Of a stretch of 64,000 nt of DNA, positions 20,731 to 28,063 are shown one piece after another. Under the pieces are notes generated by a model, which was not told the origin of the DNA, made no database searches, and was given only the letters and a program-made list of their open reading frames with translations. Position 1 is the first letter of the stretch, and every line of letters begins with the position of its first letter. Both the position numbers and the translations under genes were made by a program. Source of the stretch: Flavobacteriaceae bacterium (GTDB lineage: Bacteria; Bacteroidota; Bacteroidia; Flavobacteriales; Flavobacteriaceae); NCBI GenBank assembly GCA_002716845.1, contig PBCE01000019.1, positions 1 through 64,000 on the forward strand, written 5' to 3'.

Positions 20731-21168
20731 TTGTCAGATTCTACCAGATATATTGTTCTTCTCGAAAAGATATTGAGTTTTCTTAAAAATGCTAAGTTAG
20801 AGTATCTTAAGGCCTCTGACGAGGGTAATCATGCGCAAGACAAGCGCTACTTAAATTTGCAATCTACTTTTAGAAACAGATTTTTTCAAGACATCGTCCA
20901 GCTATTAAGGTCTTTAAATGTTGTGGTGAATAACTTGGATACGAATCGACTGAACTTTGAACAAATTGTGGTTTCCTCCCTAAAAAAAACAAATCATAGT
21001 CATCTCCACAAATGTATAGAGTACGACACCAAACTATTGGCGCTTTACAACGAAGCACTCTCTATCAAGCTTAGTCCAGAATTGGAAAACCATCGGGACA
21101 GGATCATCGAATCGATATCTGAAAACACTTATTTTTTAGAAAAAGAAGGAATTTTTTTGGAGTCCTGA
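20731..21168 (+). CDS. DUF2383 / PA2169-family four-helix-bundle-like protein
   Basis: 145 aa from a TTG start; all-helical, ferritin-like spacing (FRNRFFQDIVQLLRSL; HKCIEYDTKLLALYNEAL). Confidence 0.5.
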   Translation: MSDSTRYIVLLEKILSFLKNAKLEYLKASDEGNHAQDKRYLNLQSTFRNRFFQDIVQLLRSLNVVVNNLDTNRLNFEQIVVSSLKKTNHSHLHKCIEYDTKLLALYNEALSIKLSPELENHRDRIIESISENTYFLEKEGIFLES

Positions 21169-21695
21169 ATGGTGGGTGTATCCAACCCCAAAGAGTCTAA
21201 TTGTATTTTATTTTCCTCGGCAATACTGATCATTCTCTTCAACAGAATATTGTATTCAACATAGAGTTCATTCAGCGCAATATTGAGTTTTTCGTTTTGC
21301 TTATTGTAGGCGTAAAAATGACATTTGATGATTTGCGTTTGTACTACTTTGATGCGCCCATAGACGGCGAGTTTGTCAAATGCTTCAGGAAAAGGGACTT
21401 TTAGGAGCGCACTGGTTGTCTTGTACAATTCTGAAATAAAAATCATTACGCCAGCTGGATTGAGTTGCGTGATGTCCTCTATTGCGTCTTTGAATTTTTT
21501 AAAATCTTTCCACTCGTTGATTTTATTTTCTTCGATAAACTCAGGCGAAAATTGTATGATTTTTTCTGAAGCATCTGGTTTTTCAACAACAAGGGTGTCT
21601 TCGACCGCATCAGAGATTCGCTGATCTACCCTTTTCTTTTCTTTACAGGAAAAAACAAGAATGACTAAAAAAAGTATTGAGTAAAATCGCACCAT
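21129..21695 (-). CDS. Putative lipoprotein, function unknown
   Basis: Signal with lipobox LVFSC; 188 aa. Overlaps the preceding gene tail-to-tail by 40 nt. Confidence 0.65.
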   Translation of the reverse strand: MVRFYSILFLVILVFSCKEKKRVDQRISDAVEDTLVVEKPDASEKIIQFSPEFIEENKINEWKDFKKFKDAIEDITQLNPAGVMIFISELYKTTSALLKVPFPEAFDKLAVYGRIKVVQTQIIKCHFYAYNKQNEKLNIALNELYVEYNILLKRMISIAEENKIQLDSLGLDTPTIQDSKKIPSFSKK

Positions 21696-21712
21696 TGTTC
21701 AAAGTTAAAGCA

Positions 21713-22363
21713 TTATAAACCAATTGTGGTTTGCTTGATTAATAATACGGTGAAAAAAATAATCTGTAAAAGATACAATTGATGGGGAAACCAGCCCTTT
21801 ATGGAAATTTTAAAAAAATGGAAAATAAATTGAAGGAAAAAGGCAACAGCGGCCCAACCTATATAGTTTTGGAGTGGGACCTCGCCCCCCTCAAAAACCC
21901 AAAAATCTAACATAGGGGCAATCGGTTCGATCAATAGATCAAGAAAGAGCATCAAAGCGACACCTATGATGATGCGCATGATTATATTTTTATAGAACTG
22001 CTGTGCAATTGCACCAGTTATTACCGCCAATAGTGCCCAGTTAACTCCAATAAGCACGGGAACCCCCAGCACTTTATAACCCAGAGCGTCTAAATATTCA
22101 TAGTCCCCAAATATCCATCCGCATTGCACTCCTAAAATTTCAGTAATCATGCCCGTGAGGAAGCCAATGATGACCATGGGAAAAAACAATTTATGACCAT
22201 TACAATTTAGTAATAACAGTACGAAATTAATGGATAAGTTGAGTGGTGTTGCAGAGATAAACCAATCTGAATTTCCGTACAAAATTCCAATTATACCACT
22301 CACATGGAACAACCAAATGATTCCGATGGATATGTTTTCAAGATTTAATTTAATTGGATTCAC
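21713..22363 (-). CDS. Carotenoid biosynthesis protein, CruF-like (1',2'-hydratase family)
   Basis: 216 aa, multi-TM, GVQCGWIFGDYEYLDALGYKVLGVPVLIGVNWALL motif; in a carotenoid gene cluster. Confidence 0.75.
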   Translation of the reverse strand: MNPIKLNLENISIGIIWLFHVSGIIGILYGNSDWFISATPLNLSINFVLLLLNCNGHKLFFPMVIIGFLTGMITEILGVQCGWIFGDYEYLDALGYKVLGVPVLIGVNWALLAVITGAIAQQFYKNIIMRIIIGVALMLFLDLLIEPIAPMLDFWVFEGGEVPLQNYIGWAAVAFFLQFIFHFFKISIKGWFPHQLYLLQIIFFTVLLIKQTTIGL

Positions 22364-23831
22364 GCTCAGCGAAGGGTATTAAATCTGTAGCAATTTTTGC
22401 AGACAACAAACACAGAGGAATCCCCCCGCCAGGGTGGACACTTCCTCCACAAAAATATAAATTTTTGATGCTGGAGCTAAAGTTGGGGTGCCTCAAAAAA
22501 GCCGCCATTTTATCATTGCTGGAACTTCCGTACAAAGCGCCGAGATGAGAGGAAGTTTTTTCTTGAATCATCGGGGGCGTAAGTACCTCTTCCTCCTGTA
22601 TAAGATCTTTCAGATCAACGTTTAGCATTCGGTTGAGTTTAACTATTGTCTTTTCTCGTAGTTTTATTTTTATTTTTTCCCAATCTTGGCCATAATCGGC
22701 TGGAGTATTAATCATTACAAACCAATTTTCGGCATCCTTTGGGGCATCTGTTGGAACGTTTTTGGAGGTAATGTTTACATAGACGGTAAAATCATCACTG
22801 ATTATTTTTTGATTAAAAATGGCATCAAACTCGGCCTTGTAGTCTTGCGAAAAAAAGATATTGTGCAAGTCCAGTTGTTGAAATTTGCAGTTGATTCCCC
22901 AATAAAATATAACTGCTGAGCTGGACCGTTCTTGATTGAGTTTTTTTTGTGGAATTTTTATCCCCTTGAGAAGTTTTTTATAGGTCGGGAAAACATCCAT
23001 ATTGGAAAGGGTAATCTCGGATCTTAGGGTTTGTTTATGGGTTTTAACTCCCACTGCTTTTCCCCCTTTGATGAGAATTTGATCTACTTTCTCTCCCATA
23101 TTGAAAACAACACCTTTTCTTTTTGCCAGTTCAAACAAAGACTTAGTTATTTGTTCCATCCCACCGTCGGGAACGAAAGTGCCAAACTCCTGTTCCAAGT
23201 GCTGAACCAAGGTCATGATCCCCGGAGTTTGGTAGGGAGAGGAACCATTATAAGTTGCATAGCGGTCATACATTTGAACCAAGTGAGGTTCTTTTAACTG
23301 CTTTGCATTTATGGAATGTAGATTTTGATTGATTTCATAGAGCCCCAAATGGATCAGGGCTTTCAAAGTTTTAGCATTTATAAAACCTTTAAACTTGTGG
23401 AGGGATTGCTCTAAAAAAAGCGGAGCGGTCAAATCAAATTTTTTCTTTGCTCTGTCGAGATATTGTTCCAAGACAGCTCCTTTGACTCCTAATTTGTTTT
23501 GGATTTCATTCAAGAATTTACCTTTGTGGGTATAAGCTGTAACCTGAGTTTTATCCTCCCAAAAATACTGACATGCGATATCTTTTTTTTGATAAGTAAA
23601 ACTATCCTTTGGGTTTTCGCCATGTAACGTGAACAGCTCATTGACATAATGTGGCATTGTGAAGAGGGATGGGCCTGCGTCGAATCGGTATTTCCCTAGC
23701 TTGAAAGCGCTTAGCTTTCCTCCCGGGTATGTATTAACTTCAAAAACATTGACGTAATACCCTTTTTTAGACAAACGCAGAGCGGCTGCAATCCCGCCAA
23801 TCCCTGCTCCAATAACGATTGCATTTTTCAT
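22350..23831 (-). CDS. Carotenoid desaturase, CrtI/CrtD superfamily (CrtD-like 3,4-desaturase favoured)
   Basis: IGAGIGGIAAALRLSKKGY dinucleotide-binding motif; C-terminal GGSVHPGGGIPLCLLSAKI. Confidence 0.8.
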   Translation of the reverse strand: MKNAIVIGAGIGGIAAALRLSKKGYYVNVFEVNTYPGGKLSAFKLGKYRFDAGPSLFTMPHYVNELFTLHGENPKDSFTYQKKDIACQYFWEDKTQVTAYTHKGKFLNEIQNKLGVKGAVLEQYLDRAKKKFDLTAPLFLEQSLHKFKGFINAKTLKALIHLGLYEINQNLHSINAKQLKEPHLVQMYDRYATYNGSSPYQTPGIMTLVQHLEQEFGTFVPDGGMEQITKSLFELAKRKGVVFNMGEKVDQILIKGGKAVGVKTHKQTLRSEITLSNMDVFPTYKKLLKGIKIPQKKLNQERSSSAVIFYWGINCKFQQLDLHNIFFSQDYKAEFDAIFNQKIISDDFTVYVNITSKNVPTDAPKDAENWFVMINTPADYGQDWEKIKIKLREKTIVKLNRMLNVDLKDLIQEEEVLTPPMIQEKTSSHLGALYGSSSNDKMAAFLRHPNFSSSIKNLYFCGGSVHPGGGIPLCLLSAKIATDLIPFAERESN

Positions 23832-24523
23832 CTCAACTGACGTTCTGACTTTATGTATCCCGTATCCGACAAAACGTGGAATCGAGCAAAAAGATCCTCA
23901 CTGTACCACTGCTGACTTCTGGTTTTTTTAATAATATCGGAATGGGATTTACTGCGATAGGCAAATTCTTTTACCGCATCAAAATTATCCCATAAACTCA
24001 GGGTAGCTTGTTGTACAAATGGCCATTCTCCAATCCCTTTAAAATATTGTACTCCTGCTGCTTTTTCAATGGCCGCACTGGCTGCTGGAACCGATTTCCA
24101 AAAAGACAAAAGTCGGGAAGGTCTTAAAGTAGCTCTTGTAATAACCGCCACGGGGAAATCGGGATTGGACTGGTGATCAACCTGATCCTTAAAAGGGTTT
24201 TTTCCGTTCCACAACCCATGACTTTTAACGGGCAACATTTTAATAGTTCTAACGAGTTTTGATTTACTGAAGTAATCTTGAAGTAATTCATTTTGATCCA
24301 GAAAAATGTCCGCGTATTTTTGGTCTTTCCAAACCCCCAAAAAGGCATAAGTACTAAAGTCGGGCCACAGACTAAATCCATTTCCGCCCCCAGTTCCCAT
24401 CAGTTTATAAAAACTTAAACCATTGTTTTGTTGAAGTTTTGATGGAAAAAGTCCCATTTGAGCGAATGCCCAAAGTTTATTTTGTTCAAATTCAAAAAAA
24501 GTAATGGTTGTCAATCCCCGCAT
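23828..24523 (-). CDS. Spheroidene monooxygenase-like protein (CrtA family)
   Basis: GNGFSLWPDFSTYAFLGVWKD, VITRATLRPSRLLSFW and FVQQATLSLWDN...KEFAYRSKSH..II...R...WYSEDLFARF pattern. Confidence 0.8.
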   Translation of the reverse strand: MRGLTTITFFEFEQNKLWAFAQMGLFPSKLQQNNGLSFYKLMGTGGGNGFSLWPDFSTYAFLGVWKDQKYADIFLDQNELLQDYFSKSKLVRTIKMLPVKSHGLWNGKNPFKDQVDHQSNPDFPVAVITRATLRPSRLLSFWKSVPAASAAIEKAAGVQYFKGIGEWPFVQQATLSLWDNFDAVKEFAYRSKSHSDIIKKTRSQQWYSEDLFARFHVLSDTGYIKSERQLR

Positions 24524-24593
24524 CTAAATCCTAGTCTTCCCGCATACTAAATTAGAAAAAAACTTGGAAGCATCAATTTAATTGAGAGTAAAA

Positions 24594-24653
24594 AAACGCC
24601 TCTGCTAGGATTTTAGAATTTGACTTTAGGAGATAGTAGTTGCAGAGGCGTTT
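24594..24653. repeat. Inverted repeat AAACGCCTCTGC...GCAGAGGCGTTT (12-bp perfect arms, 36-nt spacer)
   Basis: Arms at 24594-24605 and 24642-24653 in the divergent intergenic region between crtA and the K+ channel. Confidence 0.75.
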
Positions 24654-24775
24654 ATAAACCAAATTGAATTTAAACTGTTTAAATATATATATAAAAAATG
24701 AAACAAGAAAAGGTTAAACAAAAAATTCTTTAAAATGATTTTTTCAATAAGTAAAACTTGTTTTTACAAAATCTT

Positions 24776-24783
24776 TATCTTTG
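24776..24783 (+). promoter_or_regulatory. Candidate Bacteroidota -7 box TATCTTTG
   Basis: Matches TAnnTTTG, 20 nt upstream of the microprotein ATG at 24803. Confidence 0.4.
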
Positions 24784-24802
24784 AAATATATTTATAGTAT
24801 AT

Positions 24803-24889
24803 ATGACTCCTGGATTTGTAGCTTTTGTTGTAACATTTACTACTATAGTGGTATTGATTGGAATTTTTATAGATATTTCCAAAAAATAA
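24803..24889 (+). CDS. Putative 28-aa single-TM microprotein MTPGFVAFVVTFTTIVVLIGIFIDISKK
   Basis: Complete ATG-TAA ORF, hydrophobic core with KK at the C-terminus, promoter-like box upstream, ends 6 nt before the channel start. Below the ORF-track length cutoff. Confidence 0.45.
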   Translation: MTPGFVAFVVTFTTIVVLIGIFIDISKK

Positions 24890-24895
24890 CCCATT

Positions 24896-25597
24896 TTGAA
24901 ATTCAATATTCTTTTTGATAAGTTTATTTATATTCTAATCATTGCCAATGTTATAGCAATGATTTTGGAATCTCATGTCTCTATCAGAGATGTTTACGGT
25001 TCCTATTTTCATGTTTTTGAAGGAATTTCTATCTACATTTTTTCTTTTGAATATCTGTTCAGAATCAGATTGTCGTTTCAGGAAAAAAGAATGAAAGGGG
25101 TCTATAAATATGTGTTTAGCGCGTATGGATTAATTGACCTAATTTCTATATTACCGTTTTTCCTAAATCAGTTTATAAAAGTTGATGGTAGATTCTTGAG
25201 AATATTGAGGTTGTTTAGACTTACAAGAATTTTCAAGCTGGGAAGAGGAAGCAGCTCATTAAAACTATTTATAAAAGCATTGAATGGGGTAAAAAATGAA
25301 CTTAAGTTTACCCTTTTTCTATCGCTATTGGCCATTTTATTCTCTGCATCTGCTATTTATTATTTAGAACACGAAGCCCAGCCTGAAAAATTTTCCAGTA
25401 TAACTGAGTCTATATGGTGGGCAACGGTTTCCCTAGCAACTGTCGGATATGGTGATGTTTATCCGGTGACGGCGGGGGGAAAGATTTTTGCTTCCTTCAT
25501 TTCATTGATTGGAATTGGAATTGTCGCGATTCCCACTGGGATCATTTCTGCCTCATTTGTTGAGGAGATCCACAACCAAAGGAGGGATAAAAGATAA
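24896..25597 (+). CDS. Voltage-gated-type potassium channel (6 TM)
   Basis: S4-like RFLRILRLFRLTRIFKL, selectivity filter TVGYGD; TTG start. Confidence 0.9.
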   Translation: MKFNILFDKFIYILIIANVIAMILESHVSIRDVYGSYFHVFEGISIYIFSFEYLFRIRLSFQEKRMKGVYKYVFSAYGLIDLISILPFFLNQFIKVDGRFLRILRLFRLTRIFKLGRGSSSLKLFIKALNGVKNELKFTLFLSLLAILFSASAIYYLEHEAQPEKFSSITESIWWATVSLATVGYGDVYPVTAGGKIFASFISLIGIGIVAIPTGIISASFVEEIHNQRRDKR

Positions 25598-25697
25598 TTG
25601 ACAGCCGTAAAAAATACTTTGATTTCAAAATTTAATTTTAGTCTTAGAATTTTATCGGATTTATCCTCAATCCATTGTCTTTATTAATAGCTTTGTA

Positions 25698-27161
25698 GTG
25701 ATCATGAAAAAAACCATCAGCGTAATCGGTTCCGGCTTTTCATCCTTATCAGCGGCTTGCTATTTGGCAAAATCAGGTCACGAAGTTCACGTTTACGAGA
25801 AGAACAGCACTCCTGGAGGTCGCGCCAGACAATTAAAAAAAGAGGGGTTTGTTTTTGACATTGGGCCCTCTTGGTATTGGATGCCCGATGTGTTTGAAAA
25901 GTTTTTCGGTGATTTTGGAAAATCGGTAAGTGACTATTACACTCTAGAGCGCTTGGACCCAGGATATCAGGTGTATTTTGGTAAAGGGGATTCTATAATG
26001 ATCGGCGATTCTCTTGAAAAAATCTACGCTGCCTTTGATGCAGTTGAAAAAGGCAGTTCAATAAAATTAAAAAAGTTCATCGCGAAGGCGGCAGATAATT
26101 ATAAAATTGCCATTGATGAATTGGTTTATCGTCCTGGAATTTCCCCTTTAGAGTTGGTTACAGCGCATACCGTTAAAAAATTAGGATACTTTTTTTCAAC
26201 AGTAAAAAAAGAGGTAAATCGCGAATTTAAAAACCCAAAGTTGGCGCAGATTCTTCAGTTTCCCGTTCTGTTTTTAGGCGCTAAACCTTCCAATACACCT
26301 GCTTTTTACAATTTTATGAATTTTGCTGATTTTGGCTTGGGCACCTGGCATCCCAAAGATGGTATGTACAGTATTGTCAAAGGAATAGTTGCGTTGGCTG
26401 AAAGCTTGGGGGTAACGATTCACGTCAACCAGCCCATCGAGGGAATACTGGTGGAGAACAATAAGGCCATTGGCATCAAAATCAATGGTGAAAAAAAATA
26501 TAGTGATGTGGTTTTGAGTGGGGCCGACTATCACCATACGGAGCGATTACTACCAGAATCTCTTAGGGCCTATAGTGAGGCCTATTGGGATAAAAAAACT
26601 TTTGCTCCCTCGTCCTTGCTGTTTTATATTGGTCTGGACAAGAAAGTAAAAAACGTTTCCCATCACACTTTATTTTTTGATGTGGATTTTGACGTCCACG
26701 CGGCCACCATCTACGATACCCCTCAGTGGCCAGAGGAACCTTTGTTCTATGCAAATTTCCCTTCAATTTCTGACCCCAACATGGCGCCAAAGGGAAAGGA
26801 GGCCTGTTTTATTCTGATCCCTATTGCACCAGGATTAGAAGATACAGAGGCCCTCAGAGATCACTATTTCGAAATAGTTTTTAAACGATTAGAGCAGCTC
26901 ACTGGTCAAAGTTTAAAGAGCAATATATTGTTTAAGGAGTCCTTTTGTGTGAACGATTTTATCAGCGAGTACAACTCTTACAAAGGGAATGCTTACGGCA
27001 TGGCCAATACCCTGTTGCAAACAGCCTTTCTGAGGCCAAAACTAAAAAGTAAAAAGGTGAAAAACCTTTATTTTTCTGGACAACTCACCGTACCAGGCCC
27101 TGGGGTTCCTCCAGCACTGATTTCAGGAAAACTTTCTGCTGGATTAATCGAAAAAAATTAG
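25698..27161 (+). CDS. crtI: Phytoene desaturase (CrtI-like)
   Basis: IGSGFSSLSAACYLAKSGHEVHVYEKNSTPGGRARQ; FDIGPSWYWMPDVFE; C-terminal GQLTVPGPGVPPALISGKL. Start likely 25704. Confidence 0.88.
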   Translation: MIMKKTISVIGSGFSSLSAACYLAKSGHEVHVYEKNSTPGGRARQLKKEGFVFDIGPSWYWMPDVFEKFFGDFGKSVSDYYTLERLDPGYQVYFGKGDSIMIGDSLEKIYAAFDAVEKGSSIKLKKFIAKAADNYKIAIDELVYRPGISPLELVTAHTVKKLGYFFSTVKKEVNREFKNPKLAQILQFPVLFLGAKPSNTPAFYNFMNFADFGLGTWHPKDGMYSIVKGIVALAESLGVTIHVNQPIEGILVENNKAIGIKINGEKKYSDVVLSGADYHHTERLLPESLRAYSEAYWDKKTFAPSSLLFYIGLDKKVKNVSHHTLFFDVDFDVHAATIYDTPQWPEEPLFYANFPSISDPNMAPKGKEACFILIPIAPGLEDTEALRDHYFEIVFKRLEQLTGQSLKSNILFKESFCVNDFISEYNSYKGNAYGMANTLLQTAFLRPKLKSKKVKNLYFSGQLTVPGPGVPPALISGKLSAGLIEKN

Positions 27162-28012
27162 AACCACCAGTAGACAAATACCCACTCGTCATCCTTCAGT
27201 TGGATCTCAGAATCTAGTTTTTTTATATTCTGCTCCAAAGTAGTATCGTATTCTTGTAACTGCTCGGAAATTTGAGTCCATAACAACAATCTTTTGAATA
27301 GGTTATATTTTAAAAACTTTTCCTTTTGCAAGTATTTTCGGTTTTTGATCCAAAAGTCAACATCGTAAAAATCAATATTTTTCAGATCATAAATCCACTT
27401 ATTTGCAACCTGCCCCTCGAATTGATCTACGTAAACTTTTTCCTCTCTGTCGGTATTGAGCATGAGGTATTTCAAATCTGTTCCATCATAAGTATTGTTG
27501 ACAAATCGCCCGACCTCTGATCCTAAAAATCTAAAAGTTCCGTCCAATTTAATGGCTTCATACACTACCCTTGGAGGATTGAAAGGATTGTAGTTGTTGT
27601 AAAAAGACAAAGGGGAGTAAGGAAGGTCATCCGATGGGTCTATAAAAATAAAAACACTGTCCCTGTCTTCATCCCATTGGGAGTATAATTTGTTGTATGT
27701 TTCTATGATCCATTTATTTTCTTCGATGAATCCCTTGGTGTACAGTTGTATTTCCGTTATTTCATCTCTTAAGGCAATTAGGTTGTCGATATTGGACTGA
27801 CGGTCCCCAAAATCCTCCCCTTGACTCTCTACGCCAAAGGAGACCAACACCCCAAAAAACACAATTAGAAATTCTACAAAACCCTTCTTTACTCTATCAT
27901 AGAAGTCTTGTACAGAAAAACGATCTCCCAAGGTGATGATGCGCAAAAACCAATTCAGCTTTTCCTTTTTTACCCCTTTTTCTCTCTTTTCCTGATCGAA
28001 ACCGTCACTCAT
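27158..28012 (-). CDS. Hypothetical protein with one N-terminal TM segment (resembles DUF6090-type architecture)
   Basis: 284 aa; cytosolic basic N-terminus, TM FVEFLIVFFGVLVSFGV, then charged helical region. Confidence 0.55.
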   Translation of the reverse strand: MSDGFDQEKREKGVKKEKLNWFLRIITLGDRFSVQDFYDRVKKGFVEFLIVFFGVLVSFGVESQGEDFGDRQSNIDNLIALRDEITEIQLYTKGFIEENKWIIETYNKLYSQWDEDRDSVFIFIDPSDDLPYSPLSFYNNYNPFNPPRVVYEAIKLDGTFRFLGSEVGRFVNNTYDGTDLKYLMLNTDREEKVYVDQFEGQVANKWIYDLKNIDFYDVDFWIKNRKYLQKEKFLKYNLFKRLLLWTQISEQLQEYDTTLEQNIKKLDSEIQLKDDEWVFVYWWF

Positions 28013-28063
28013 TCGTGATAATTTTTATAAATATATTGAATAATGAATAGAATATGATTCTAA

